NCBI RefSeq assembly: GCF_019091135.1
Contig: NZ_JAGXJW010000012.1
Coordinates: 1-64,000, forward strand
Reading direction: 5' to 3'
DNA: 64,000 bases
Source: Cohnella sp. GbtcB17
Lineage (GTDB): Bacteria; Bacillota; Bacilli; Paenibacillales; Paenibacillaceae
Each line of letters opens with the position of its first letter. Within the stretch, counting starts at the first letter, position 1. The notes under the pieces were generated by a model. It searched no databases. It was given only the letters and a program-made list of their open reading frames with translations, and was not told the origin of the DNA. Of the stretch, positions 33,618 through 43,013 are shown in pieces. The translations under genes and the position numbers were made by a program.

Positions 33618-34808
33618 TCATCCGATCGGACTGTCGGCCGCCTTCTTCGCATAGACCTGCCGGCCCCGCACATAGGTGGACTGCAGCTCCAGCGCGCCGT
33701 CCAGCACGAGAAAATCGGCGTCCATTCCCGCCTCCAGCCTCCCCTTGCGCCCCGATACGCCAATCTGCCGGGCAGGCACTTCCGTGAGCGACGGCAGCAC
33801 CTCCGCAAGCGGGCGGCCGGTGAACCGCAGAACGTTGCGCAGCGCCTGCAGCATCGTAAGGCTGCTGCCCGCGAGGCTCGAGCCGTCCTTCAGCCATACC
33901 TGTCCGTCCTTCATCGTCGCTTCCCCGTATTCGCCGTCGGGCAGTCCCGCGCAGTAGACGGCGTCGGTGATGACGCACACGCCGCCCGCGCCCTTGACGT
34001 CGTACAACAGCTTGACCGCGTCCGGATGGACGTGAATGCCGTCGGCGATCAGCTCCGTCGTCAGCTCCGGGCAGATCAGCCCGGCGCCGGCCACGCCCGG
34101 CTCCCGGTGGTGAAACGGGCTCATGCCGTTGAAGTGATGCGTCGTCTGCGTCGCCCCCCGCTCAATCGCCTCGCGCATCTGCGCGAGCGTCGCGTCGGAA
34201 TGGCCGACGGACACGGTCACGCCCGCCCGGGTCAGGCGCTCCGCGGCCTCGATGCCGCCTTCGATCTCGGGCGCGAGCGTGACGAGCCGGATGAGTCCGC
34301 CCGCCGCCTCGAGATAGCGATCCAGCTCGTCCGGATTCGCCGGACGGATATTCGCCTTGTCCTGCGCCCCGCAGCGGATCGGGTTCAAGAACGGTCCCTC
34401 CAGATGAACGCCAAGCAGCTCGGCGCCTTCGAGCCCCCGCCCGGCGGCCGCGACGGCGCTGCGCAGCGCGTCGAGAATTCGCCCTTCGGCCGCCGACTCC
34501 GTCGTCGCGAGAAAAGAAGTCGTGCCGTTCGCCGCATGGAACAGACTCATCCCGTTCAAATCTTCGTATGTCGCGTTCATCGCCTGCCAGCCGCCGCCGC
34601 CGTGAACATGCTGGTCGATCAACCCCGGGATGACGGTTTTCCCGCCCAAATCGAGCACCTGCACCCCGACAGCCTCCAACTCCGCGCCGCCAACGGCTTC
34701 GATACGTCCGTCGGCGCCGATCAGCATACGTCCGCCTTCAATCGCGCGGCCGCCCGCGTAGATCAATCCGTTTATCGCCAGCAGACGCCGGCCGTCGCTA
34801 CTCGTCAT
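33618..34808 (-). CDS. nagA: N-acetylglucosamine-6-phosphate deacetylase
   Basis: A 396-residue amidohydrolase that converts GlcNAc-6-P to GlcN-6-P and acetate. Motifs are IDQHVHGGGG, the metal-binding Glu in LLGVHLEGPFLN, VSVGHSDAT, ATQTTHHFNGMSPFHHREPG and the catalytic Asp in CVITDAVYCAGLPDG. The ATG overlaps the end of the ROK-kinase gene by 11 bp and has AAAGGAG upstream. No nagB or transporter lies beside it, so later steps must be encoded elsewhere. Confidence 0.95.
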   Translation of the reverse strand: MTSSDGRRLLAINGLIYAGGRAIEGGRMLIGADGRIEAVGGAELEAVGVQVLDLGGKTVIPGLIDQHVHGGGGWQAMNATYEDLNGMSLFHAANGTTSFLATTESAAEGRILDALRSAVAAAGRGLEGAELLGVHLEGPFLNPIRCGAQDKANIRPANPDELDRYLEAAGGLIRLVTLAPEIEGGIEAAERLTRAGVTVSVGHSDATLAQMREAIERGATQTTHHFNGMSPFHHREPGVAGAGLICPELTTELIADGIHVHPDAVKLLYDVKGAGGVCVITDAVYCAGLPDGEYGEATMKDGQVWLKDGSSLAGSSLTMLQALRNVLRFTGRPLAEVLPSLTEVPARQIGVSGRKGRLEAGMDADFLVLDGALELQSTYVRGRQVYAKKAADSPIG

Positions 34809-35802
34809 GTTCGCCGCTCCTTTCCTTCGTCCAATTGTCGATCGCGAAGCGCACGGCGCCGACGAGGCCGGCCTTGTCCTGCAGCTTGCCGGGTACCACG
34901 GCCGGACGCCACTCCGTCTCGGGGATGTGCGCGGCCAACTCGTCGCGGATCGGCTGCAGCAAATAGTCGCCCGCCGCAGCCACGCCGCCCCCGACGATGA
35001 TCATCTGCGGATCGACGGCAAAGGCGAGCGCGGCCAGTTTGCGGCCGAGCGCGCGGCCGACGAACCCGAAGATGTCGGCGGCGACGGCATCGCCCGCTTC
35101 GCAAGCCAGGAAGACGTCATACGCGGTAATCGGATGCCCGACCTCCGCCAGCGTCGTTAGCTTGCCTTCCCGCACGGCCGCCTCTGCGAGCCGCGCGATG
35201 CCCGGCGCCGAAGCGATCGTCTCGAGGCAGCCCCGCTTGCCGCAGTTGCACGGCTCGTCCCAGCCGTCCACGCGATCGTGCCCGATCTCGCCGGCGAGCA
35301 GACGACTGCCCCGCAGCAGGACGCCGTCCATCAGGATGCCCGCCGACAGCCCCGTCCCCACCGTGATGCACACCAGGTCGGCGCAGCCTTCGCCCGCCCC
35401 CGCAATAGCTTCGCCCAACGTATAAAGCCTGACGTCGTTGTCGATATAGACGGGCGCGCCCAATCGGCGGCTCATCTCCTCCGCGAACCGCACGTTTTTC
35501 CAGCCCATGTTCGAGGCGTCCAGCGCCATCCCGCTCGCGGTATCGACCCAGCCGGGCACGCCGAACCCGGCGGCCGCGATCTCGCGATAGCCGTGCGCAA
35601 GCGCGAGCGCTCCGATCTCAAGACCCAGCCGATCAATGAATTCGGCGGGCTCGGACGTCGGGCGGCGCGGATCCGCGCGCATCGTCGCGATTCGCCGCTC
35701 GCCGAGCGGCAGGCCGTCCTCGTCGAAGAGGCCGATCACCGTGTTCGTCCCTCCGATATCGACGCCGATAAAGGCCGCGCCTGACTTTCCCACCTTCGCC
35801 AT
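34798..35802 (-). CDS. ROK-family sugar kinase, likely N-acetylglucosamine or glucose kinase
   Basis: A 334-residue ROK protein with the ATP-binding motif GVDIGGTNTVIGLFD, the catalytic Asp in VYIDNDVRLYTLGEA, the sugar and zinc site GEIGHDRV and the zinc cysteines CNCGKRGCLE. It lacks an N-terminal helix-turn-helix and is a kinase, not a repressor. Coupling to nagA suggests GlcNAc as substrate, with glucose as alternative. The start at 35802 has GGAGG 9 bases upstream; an in-frame ATG at 35844 lacks one. Confidence 0.9.
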   Translation of the reverse strand: MAKVGKSGAAFIGVDIGGTNTVIGLFDEDGLPLGERRIATMRADPRRPTSEPAEFIDRLGLEIGALALAHGYREIAAAGFGVPGWVDTASGMALDASNMGWKNVRFAEEMSRRLGAPVYIDNDVRLYTLGEAIAGAGEGCADLVCITVGTGLSAGILMDGVLLRGSRLLAGEIGHDRVDGWDEPCNCGKRGCLETIASAPGIARLAEAAVREGKLTTLAEVGHPITAYDVFLACEAGDAVAADIFGFVGRALGRKLAALAFAVDPQMIIVGGGVAAAGDYLLQPIRDELAAHIPETEWRPAVVPGKLQDKAGLVGAVRFAIDNWTKERSGEHDE

Positions 35803-36068
35803 CCGTGAACACCTCCGTCGCGCGATCGCCAGTATCATTTCCATAGTAGAACGAATCGGGCGTCCGGCAAACGGGCCGATCTTAATTTATGCTGCGGGAC
35901 TTTTATCCTTCGATCTCCCGCAGCTGCGCGGCCGTCCGACCATCCGTCTGCACCCCGGAGTGATTAAGATCCACCCAGTAAAAAACGCGAACGCCTCATC
36001 GCCGCGCCGCCGCGCCTGGGGTAGACTGGACTGGATCATGGGGATCCCCTACAAGGAGCTGTGGAGAG

Positions 36069-37277
36069 ATGGAAAAAATCGTCTTCGAGGTCGAACCCTC
36101 GCCCGCGTCCGGAGCCGGCGGCACGACCAGAGCCATTCAATCGGCAATCGATTATGCGGCGAATCTGGGGGGCGGTACGATCAAGCTCGGAGAAGGCGTC
36201 TACGCGCTGGACGGCTCGCTGCATCTGCGATCCGGCGTGCGGCTCGAGGGCATTCCCGGCCGAACGGTTCTGCAGCAAGGCGAGGAGCGGCTGTCCGCGC
36301 TCGCGTCCGACGCCGACCTGCACGAACGCCAAGTCTCGGTGGAGCATCCTGGCCTCTTCGCGGTCGGACAGACCGTAACGATCCGCAAAGCCGCGTCCAG
36401 CATGGGCTTCGGGGACACGGTCGCCGTTGTCGTCGGCAAAGAAGGTCAAGTCTTGCACCTCGATCGCGAGCTGTACGCGACCGTGCTGCTCGACCAGGGC
36501 GGCATCGTGACGACGCAGGCGCCGGTCGTCGCCGCCTACGACTGCGAGGGGATCGAGCTGTACGGCCTGACCGTCCGGGGCAACGAAAACAACGTCACGC
36601 TGGCCGAAGGTTGCCGCAGCGCGGGCATCTACCTGTACGGAGTCGCCGGCGCGCGAATCGAGCGCTGCGCGGTGCGCGCGTACAAGGGCGACGGCATCAG
36701 CTATCAGCACTGCTCGCACATCGTCGTCGAGGATTGCGATTCCGTCGGCAACGGCGGCAAAGGCATCCATCCCGGCAGCGGCACGTCCCGTACCCGAATC
36801 GTGAACAGCCGCTTCAACGACAATGCCATGGACGGAATCTTCCTCTGCTGGCGCGTGCAGGACAGCGCGGTGGAAGGCTGCACGGCCGTCGGCAACGGGA
36901 TGAACGGCTTGTCCATCGGCCACAAGGACATCCGTAACGTGATCCGGTTCAACCGCCTGTCGGACAACCGGTATTATGGGATTTTCTTCCGCAACGAAAA
37001 AGAACCGATGTCGCCGAGCTATAACCGGGTCGAAGGAAACACGCTGGAGGACAACGGCTCGGACGATATGGGCTACGTCGGCATCCGCATACGGGGGTAC
37101 ACGCACGACGTCGAGCTCGTATCGAATCGGATCTCCTTTTCCAAAGCGCCTCCCGAGCGAACGATCGGTATCTGCCTGGAGCCGCATACGTCGGGGATCA
37201 CCCTCGGGGACAACAAGTTCGCGGGCTGCGCGCTCCGGACGCACGATCACTGGCTGCCCGACGGCCGGCATGAATAA
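36069..37277 (+). CDS. Right-handed beta-helix protein (pectate-lyase superfamily fold), cytosolic
   Basis: A 402-residue parallel beta-helix protein. It opens with the usual cap, TTRAIQSAIDYAANLGGGTIKLGEGVYALDGSLHLRSGVRLEG, and continues with PbH1 repeats such as AGIYLYGVAGARIERCAVRAYKGDGISYQHCSHIVVEDC and DGIFLCWRVQDSAVEGC. There is no signal peptide, so if it is a lyase or glycosidase it acts on imported oligosaccharides. It has its own GGAGAG site and ends in a terminator shared with the convergent binding-protein gene. The exact activity is not visible. Confidence 0.82.
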   Translation: MEKIVFEVEPSPASGAGGTTRAIQSAIDYAANLGGGTIKLGEGVYALDGSLHLRSGVRLEGIPGRTVLQQGEERLSALASDADLHERQVSVEHPGLFAVGQTVTIRKAASSMGFGDTVAVVVGKEGQVLHLDRELYATVLLDQGGIVTTQAPVVAAYDCEGIELYGLTVRGNENNVTLAEGCRSAGIYLYGVAGARIERCAVRAYKGDGISYQHCSHIVVEDCDSVGNGGKGIHPGSGTSRTRIVNSRFNDNAMDGIFLCWRVQDSAVEGCTAVGNGMNGLSIGHKDIRNVIRFNRLSDNRYYGIFFRNEKEPMSPSYNRVEGNTLEDNGSDDMGYVGIRIRGYTHDVELVSNRISFSKAPPERTIGICLEPHTSGITLGDNKFAGCALRTHDHWLPDGRHE

Positions 37278-37281
37278 AAAA

Positions 37282-37318
37282 GAAAGGCCGCTCCGGCGCT
37301 GCCGGAACGGCTTTTTTT
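37282..37318. terminator. Bidirectional terminator
   Basis: A hairpin with GCCG-TCCGGC and GCCGGA-CGGC arms, with seven T on the plus strand and an A-rich flank on the other side. It lies between the convergent beta-helix and binding-protein genes. Confidence 0.88.
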
Positions 37319-37325
37319 AGCGAGG

Positions 37326-39068
37326 TTATTGTCCGACCGACTTTAGGTATTCCTGGTAGATGGCCGTCACTTCCTGGTTCTGCTTGTCGAGCCCCTTGCC
37401 CTTGAGCGTTTTCTCAAGACCCTGCCAGATGCCGTCCAGCTTGGATTCGTCCTTCTCGAGGATGAACTTCGGCAGCGTCTTGCCCCACTCCGCGATCGCT
37501 TCCGTGTTGAAATCTTTGATATCGTCCGTCCACTTGGCGACCGAGCCGGCGAACTGGTAGTCTTTCTCCTCGCCCTTCACCAGCAGATCCGCGGACGTCT
37601 TGGCCCCGTATTTGCCAAGCGTCTCGATCGCGACGGCATTCATGTTTTTGGAGATCCAGCTCTCCGAGAAACTGTACATCGCGAAGTCTCCGTCGGACAG
37701 CGTGAAGCCCGATGCATAGTTGGTGGACAGCGGACGGGCGTAGCCCATTCCGAGATCTTCCCAGAACGTATTCGGCCTGTTCTTGTACTCGTTGATCAGC
37801 CAATCCGTTACCGTACGCTTGCCGTTTTCGACCGTGTAGTATTTGCCTTCGATGCCCCAGCCGACGAGGATTTGATTTTCCAGCTTGAACATGTCGTCGT
37901 AGAACTGGATGATGCGCTCCGGATTTTTGGCGTTCTTGGTGATCGACAGCCACATGTCGCCGCCGCGGCTCGCATAGGTGGACGGCTTGACGATGAGCTT
38001 GGTCTTGCCTGGCTCGACGATGTCGAAGTTGATAAAAGTCCGATCCGCCATGTTGTTCTGCTCGAGGCTGCCGTTGCAGTTGCCGCCGCCTCCGAAAATG
38101 ACGAGGACGCGTCCCTGGCTGCACTTGGTCGTGAACTGCTCCTGCGTCTGAATAAGCGATTCGGGGTCGAACAGGCCTTCCTTGTTGATCTGATTCAGGA
38201 ATTTGAAGAAGTCCGTGTAGCCCGGCTCGAAAAAGCGCAGTCTGGCGTTTTTCTGATCGTCGACGAAATACTGGGCCGTCGTCGGCAAGCCGGCATAGGA
38301 ACGGGCCGCCGTATCGAAAACATTGTACAGCTGGTTGGCCGCGCCGTAGTTGGAGAAGCCGATCGTCTTGCCGCCGCCGATCTCGGGATACTTCTTCATG
38401 TAGTCGACGGTAATCTTCTTGACGTCGTCGAGCGTTTTGATCTCCGGATAGCCGGCTTCCTTCAGCACCGCGGATTGAATGGCGATCCAGCCCGCTTGGC
38501 TCAGATTATCGACCTTCTGGGTAGGCGGCTGCAGCAAGCCGTATACTTTGCCGTCCGGCTGCTCAAGGAAAGACAGATCGTTATTGTACGCCTTCATGAT
38601 GTTCGGCGCATGCTCCTTGATCAAGTCCGTCAGATCGAGTACGGCCTTCGCGCCGATGTACGACTGCAGCGTATTGTCATGGATGTTAATGACCTCCGGA
38701 TAATCGCCGGCGGCAAGCCAGACGTTCATCTTCTCGCGGAAGTCTCCCGTGATGACGTCCCACTTGATCGTGACGCCGGTGCGCTTGGTAATCTCTTGCG
38801 CGACTTCATTGTTCCAGTTGATGTTCGGGTTGTCCGTGTTCATCGTGAAGGTGAACGGCTCGCGGGCCGCCTCGCCTCCTGACGCAGACGGGGACGGAGA
38901 CGCGGACGCCGATGCGCTCGGCGCCGCCGACTGGCTGGGCGAAGCTTCCTGCGAAGCCCCGTTATTGCCGTTGCCGTTGCCGTTGCCGTTGCCATTCGAG
39001 CAAGCCGTCGCGAGAATACCGAACATTAGCAGTACGGACACCAAACCGTGCTTCTTCCATTTCCACAT
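37326..39068 (-). CDS. LplA-type oligosaccharide-binding lipoprotein
   Basis: A 580-residue extracellular binding protein. It has a lipoprotein signal ending LATAC, then a low-complexity GN-repeat and Ser/Pro/Ala-rich tether (to about residue 68), then a large SBP domain of the LplA/YtcQ class: FTFTMNTDNPNINWNNEVAQEITKRTGV, WLAAGDYPEVINIHD, and YGLLQPPTQKVDNLSQAGW. Such long binding proteins serve importers for complex oligosaccharides, often plant-cell-wall fragments. It is the third gene of the transporter operon. The start MWKWKK at 39068 has GGGAGG upstream. Confidence 0.93.
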   Translation of the reverse strand: MWKWKKHGLVSVLLMFGILATACSNGNGNGNGNGNNGASQEASPSQSAAPSASASASPSPSASGGEAAREPFTFTMNTDNPNINWNNEVAQEITKRTGVTIKWDVITGDFREKMNVWLAAGDYPEVINIHDNTLQSYIGAKAVLDLTDLIKEHAPNIMKAYNNDLSFLEQPDGKVYGLLQPPTQKVDNLSQAGWIAIQSAVLKEAGYPEIKTLDDVKKITVDYMKKYPEIGGGKTIGFSNYGAANQLYNVFDTAARSYAGLPTTAQYFVDDQKNARLRFFEPGYTDFFKFLNQINKEGLFDPESLIQTQEQFTTKCSQGRVLVIFGGGGNCNGSLEQNNMADRTFINFDIVEPGKTKLIVKPSTYASRGGDMWLSITKNAKNPERIIQFYDDMFKLENQILVGWGIEGKYYTVENGKRTVTDWLINEYKNRPNTFWEDLGMGYARPLSTNYASGFTLSDGDFAMYSFSESWISKNMNAVAIETLGKYGAKTSADLLVKGEEKDYQFAGSVAKWTDDIKDFNTEAIAEWGKTLPKFILEKDESKLDGIWQGLEKTLKGKGLDKQNQEVTAIYQEYLKSVGQ

Positions 39069-39156
39069 ACGCTGGCGACCTCCCATTTCGTATCGTGCTA
39101 TTTATTTCAGGCGCCCGCCGACTTACGAGCCGGCACAAGCGGCGGCCGCCGTGAAA

Positions 39157-40038
39157 TCAATCCTTCATGGAACCCAGTGTCAGGCCTTTGACGAAATACT
39201 TTTGCAGAAACGGATAGACGAGCAGGATCGGGACAGTGACGAGGATAGTGAGCGTGGACTTGATGGTGAGCGGCGAGATGATGCGGGCGTTGCCTTCCTC
39301 CCCGCCTTCCGCGGCGGTGTTCTCTACGACCTGAATCATCTTCTGAAGCTCGTATTGGAGGACGGCCAGTTTCTCGTTGCGGCTGTTGTACAAGTAGTTG
39401 TCGAACCACGAATTCCATTCCCCTACCGCGACGTACAGCGCGATCGTGGCGAGGACGGGCAGGCTGACCGGCAAGATGATCTGCGTATAGATCCGGAAAT
39501 CGTTGGCGCCGTCGATGTAAGCCGATTCGACGAGCCCTTCCGGCAGCTGCTCGAAAAAGGTTCGCATGATGAAGATGTAAAAGGCGCTGACCAGTCCCGG
39601 CACGATGTAGACCGCGAACGTGTTGAGCAGATGAAGGTTTTTGATCAGCAGGTAGGTCGGGATCAATCCCCCGCTTACGTACATCGTGACGATGAGCATA
39701 AGGATGAAGAAGCGGCGCAGCATGAAGTGTTTGCGGCTGAGGACATAAGCGAGCATGCCGCAGGCGAATACGGAAAGGACGGTCTGGATCACGGTACGGA
39801 GCACGGAGTTGACCGATGCCCGCAGGAGGGTGTCCTTCTGGAACACGTACGCGTAATTTTCCAACGTGAACTTGCGCGGCCAGAAGTAAAGTCCGCCCTT
39901 CAAAGCGTCGGCGGTCTCGTTGAGCGAGATGACCAGCAAGTAGATAAACGGGTAGACCGTGGTAAAGGCGGCCAGGGCCAGCAGCGCATACAACGCGGCG
40001 TCGAACGTTCGCTCTCCTGCACTGCGATGAAGAGGCAT
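39157..40038 (-). CDS. Oligosaccharide ABC permease, LplC/YtcP type
   Basis: A 293-residue permease with six helices and the EAA loop VESAYIDGANDFRIYTQIILPVS. The ending, KYFVKGLTLGSMKD, is typical of LplC/YtcP proteins. The ATG at 40038 has GGAG 9 bases upstream, so the TTG at 40053 is probably not the start. It lies 18 bp after its partner permease. Confidence 0.94.
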   Translation of the reverse strand: MPLHRSAGERTFDAALYALLALAAFTTVYPFIYLLVISLNETADALKGGLYFWPRKFTLENYAYVFQKDTLLRASVNSVLRTVIQTVLSVFACGMLAYVLSRKHFMLRRFFILMLIVTMYVSGGLIPTYLLIKNLHLLNTFAVYIVPGLVSAFYIFIMRTFFEQLPEGLVESAYIDGANDFRIYTQIILPVSLPVLATIALYVAVGEWNSWFDNYLYNSRNEKLAVLQYELQKMIQVVENTAAEGGEEGNARIISPLTIKSTLTILVTVPILLVYPFLQKYFVKGLTLGSMKD

Positions 40039-40056
40039 GGCGATTCGCTCCAATCG

Positions 40057-41031
40057 TTAGAAGAGGTTGGCTTGATAGCGTTTGGCAATCGCGTTGACGA
40101 TAAGAACCAGGGTAATGCTGACGACCGAGTTGAAGATACCGACCGCCGTACCGAACGAGAAGTCGCCTGCGTTAAGGCCCAGTCTGAGCGCCAGGATCGA
40201 GATGACCTGGGAATAATCCGCATTGATCACGTTTCCGAGCAGGAACTGCGATTCGAATCCGCCGGTCATGAGCCCCCCGATGGACAGGATGGTGAGCAGG
40301 ATGACGGTAGGCATGATGGAGGGTACGACAATGTACTTGACTCGCTGCCACCGGCTGGCGCCGTCCACCATCGCGGCATCGTACAGACTCGGATTGATGC
40401 CGGCGATCGCGGCCAGATAGATGATCGCGCCCCAGCCGAAGCCCTTCCAGGTGATGATGAGCGTATGAATGACCCAGAACCAGGTCGGCTTGCCGAAGAA
40501 GAAGATGCCTTCATCGATCCAGCCCAGCTTGATCAGCAGGTCGTTGATGAGGCCGCCGTCCGGCGAGAGGAGCATGACGAAAATGTTGGCGACGACAACC
40601 ATCGAAACGAAATGGGGCAAGTAGGTCATCGTCTGGACGATGCGGACGAAATTTTTGCTCCTCAGCTCGCTCAGCACGACAGCAAGGGCGATGGAGCTTA
40701 ACGTCCCCAAGATCAGCTGCATGAGGTTCATCGCGAAGTTGTTTCGAAGCGCTTGTAAAAACTCATCGTGCGTGAGCAATGTCCTGAAATGCTTGAACCC
40801 GACCCAGTCGGCTTTCCACAAGCTTTGTCCGATGTGATAGTCCTTGAACGCCATCAGCCATCCCCAGAGCGGCACGAACTGGAACAGGACCAGGTGGAGC
40901 ATGATGGGGACGGACATCCACAGCAGCACCTGTTGCTTCCGGATTCTCATCCATAGCGGAGACCTTCGGACCGTAGCTGCCCGGCGCGCGCTCTGGACGG
41001 GTTCTGCGTTTGCGGCTGCGTTCGTTTCCAT
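40057..41031 (-). CDS. Oligosaccharide ABC permease, LplB/YteP type
   Basis: A 324-residue permease, first gene of the transporter operon. Family features are MLHLVLFQFVPLWGWLMAFKDYHIGQSLWKADWVGFKHF and the EAA loop YDAAMVDGASRWQRVKYIVVPS. A basic, Ala-rich N-terminus precedes the first helix. GGAGG lies 9 bases before the ATG. The promoter upstream has a good -10 but a poor -35, as expected for activation by the adjacent AraC-type response regulator. Confidence 0.94.
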   Translation of the reverse strand: METNAAANAEPVQSARRAATVRRSPLWMRIRKQQVLLWMSVPIMLHLVLFQFVPLWGWLMAFKDYHIGQSLWKADWVGFKHFRTLLTHDEFLQALRNNFAMNLMQLILGTLSSIALAVVLSELRSKNFVRIVQTMTYLPHFVSMVVVANIFVMLLSPDGGLINDLLIKLGWIDEGIFFFGKPTWFWVIHTLIITWKGFGWGAIIYLAAIAGINPSLYDAAMVDGASRWQRVKYIVVPSIMPTVILLTILSIGGLMTGGFESQFLLGNVINADYSQVISILALRLGLNAGDFSFGTAVGIFNSVVSITLVLIVNAIAKRYQANLF

Positions 41032-41061
41032 TCCGGTTCACCTCCGTCTTACTTGAGATTC

Positions 41062-41067
41062 ATTATA
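41062..41067 (-). promoter_or_regulatory. -10 box of the oligosaccharide transporter operon
   Basis: TATAAT on the minus strand, 31 bases before the permease start. The -35 position 17 bp upstream reads ACTACG, far from consensus, which suggests an activator-dependent promoter. Confidence 0.6.
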
Positions 41068-41144
41068 GCTTCCGCCCATGCGCCCGTAGTATCTCTTAAA
41101 GTTGTTGTTTACTGGGAGATTTTTAAACTGTTCGAGAGGCAGGC

Positions 41145-41193
41145 AAAAAAATAGGCCGCCCGCCGGTTGTGTGACTTAACCGGTCGAACGGCC
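41145..41193 (-). terminator. Terminator of the two-component operon
   Basis: On the minus strand, GGCCG ... CCGGTT loop AACCGG ... CGGCC is followed by TATTTTTTT, starting 15 bases after the kinase stop codon. It separates the regulatory genes from the transporter genes. Confidence 0.8.
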
Positions 41194-41207
41194 GTGCCGC
41201 GTCATCG

Positions 41208-43013
41208 TCAGATCGCCTCCCGCTGCGCCGGTTCCGCGTCCAGGATCGGATGCGAGATTTCGATGATCGTCCCGCCCTCTTCTCTGTTCGCGATCCGCAG
41301 TCCGTAGCGTTCGCCGAAATAGAGCGCCAGCCGCTCGTGGACGTTGCGGAGGCCCACCCCTTTCCGTCGATGGGGGATGTCCGTCTCGGCGGTGAGCAGC
41401 CCGGCGCGCAGCGCCTCCCGAATGCCGGGGCCGTTGTCCACGAACTCAAACTGCAGCCGGTACGGCTCGCGGGTGCCCCGGATCAGAATCTTGACGGCCT
41501 CTCCGTCTCCGGCGTGCCGGGTGCCGTGTTTGATCGCATTCTCCACGAGCGGCTGGAGCATGAGCCGCATGCATGGCAGCGGCAGGATGTCCTCGTCGAT
41601 CATATAGACGACCCGGATCGACGTATCCTGGCGCGCGGATTGGATAGCGACGTACGCCTTGACGTGCTCGATCTCGCGTTCGACCGTCGTCAGCTCCCGG
41701 CCGTCGTTCAAGCTCAGCCGCAGCAAATTGCCGAGCGACCGGACCATCTCGCTGATATCGGACGCTTGCCTGCTTTCCGCCTTCCAGCGTATCGCCTCGA
41801 GCGTGTTGTACAGAAAATGAGGATTGATCTGATGCGTAAGCACCTGGAACTCCAGTTCCTTCTTGTCCTTCGCTTCTTTCTCCGCGCTTCTGACCAGCTC
41901 GTCGATTTTCCGCACCATGTTGTCGAAGCCCATATAGAGCCAGCCGATCTCGTCCGAACGCCTCAGTTGCGGCCAGCCGATGACCGTCTCCCCGCGCTCC
42001 ACCTTGCGCATGGCTTTGACCAGCTTCTGAATCGGATTGGTGAAGCGGATGGTGAAAAAGGCGATCGTAAAGACGGAGATCGCGAGATAGAACAGCAAAA
42101 AGAACAGACTGATCTGTTCGATGCCCGATACCGGCCGCGTCAACACCGATACGGGAATGAGGCTGAGCACTTTCCAATCGTTATGGGTGAGCGACGCGTA
42201 TGTCGCCATATATTGCACGCCTTCGATCGTGAGCCGGCTCGCCGCCTCCGTAGACTGCATGAGGAAGGCGTCCAACTCGGGAGAGTCGAATCGGGTACCG
42301 ATCCGTTCCGCTTCCTGGTGGTAGACGATCGTATTGTTCTCGTTCAGCAGCACGACCTGCTGGCGATCCACCATTTTGACCGGCGCCAGGTACTCGCTCA
42401 GCGTACTCGCCTTGACGTCGGCGGCGACGAAGCCCAGCGGCTCGGATTGGTTCAGTCCGTACAATTGCTTGATTTTCGACAGAATCGGCTCCTTGTAGAG
42501 CGTCGGATTGTCCTTCGGCAGGAAAAGCTGCCAATAGGGAGACTTCATCTCCTTGGCCAGGCGGAACCAGGCCTGGCTCTCGATGTCGGCATCATCGTAT
42601 ATCGTGTGCGTAAAAGTCGGGTAGCGGGACGGCTCGATCGGGAAGATCCGGATCGTATACGCATGCGTGTTTCTGTTCAGCAAGCCGGTATACTGCATGA
42701 GCCTGGAAGCGATCCCGAGCTCCTCCAGCTCGTCGGTCGGCCGGATGCTGAGCAGGTCCTGCATGTCTCTGGAATACATGATCTCGTTCTGGGCGGTATC
42801 CACCAGATCCAGATAGTTGTCCAGCACCTTCGCATTCTTGTCCATCATCTCCATGGACACGATCGAGCTCACGTCTTGAATGGCCTTGATGGACTTGGAA
42901 TAGGCAAAATAGCCGATGAATAAAAAGGGAAGCACGACGATCAGAAAAAACAGGAGAATCACCTGGCGGCGGATCGAGAATCTCCCAAGCTGGGCCCGGA
43001 CCGGCCTACTCAT
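41208..43013 (-). CDS. YesM-type sensor histidine kinase
   Basis: A 601-residue membrane kinase. Helix 1 (about 17-39), an extracellular sensor domain of about 255 residues (Cache-like), helix 2 (about 299-322), a HAMP domain, then the His_kinase domain with QINPHFLYN (phospho-acceptor His399) and a HATPase domain (NAIKHGT, DNGPGI, GVGLRNVHERL). The ATG at 43013 overlaps the end of the response-regulator gene by 8 bp; the open frame upstream of it is non-coding. It presumably senses an extracellular sugar or binding protein and signals to its partner. Confidence 0.94.
   Translation of the reverse strand: MSRPVRAQLGRFSIRRQVILLFFLIVVLPFLFIGYFAYSKSIKAIQDVSSIVSMEMMDKNAKVLDNYLDLVDTAQNEIMYSRDMQDLLSIRPTDELEELGIASRLMQYTGLLNRNTHAYTIRIFPIEPSRYPTFTHTIYDDADIESQAWFRLAKEMKSPYWQLFLPKDNPTLYKEPILSKIKQLYGLNQSEPLGFVAADVKASTLSEYLAPVKMVDRQQVVLLNENNTIVYHQEAERIGTRFDSPELDAFLMQSTEAASRLTIEGVQYMATYASLTHNDWKVLSLIPVSVLTRPVSGIEQISLFFLLFYLAISVFTIAFFTIRFTNPIQKLVKAMRKVERGETVIGWPQLRRSDEIGWLYMGFDNMVRKIDELVRSAEKEAKDKKELEFQVLTHQINPHFLYNTLEAIRWKAESRQASDISEMVRSLGNLLRLSLNDGRELTTVEREIEHVKAYVAIQSARQDTSIRVVYMIDEDILPLPCMRLMLQPLVENAIKHGTRHAGDGEAVKILIRGTREPYRLQFEFVDNGPGIREALRAGLLTAETDIPHRRKGVGLRNVHERLALYFGERYGLRIANREEGGTIIEISHPILDAEPAQREAI

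Noticed and set aside
33459-33978. Longer UvsE protein starting at 33978
   Set aside because: Family members begin at the VRFGFVAMS segment, and the frame before it overlaps nagA and its terminator.
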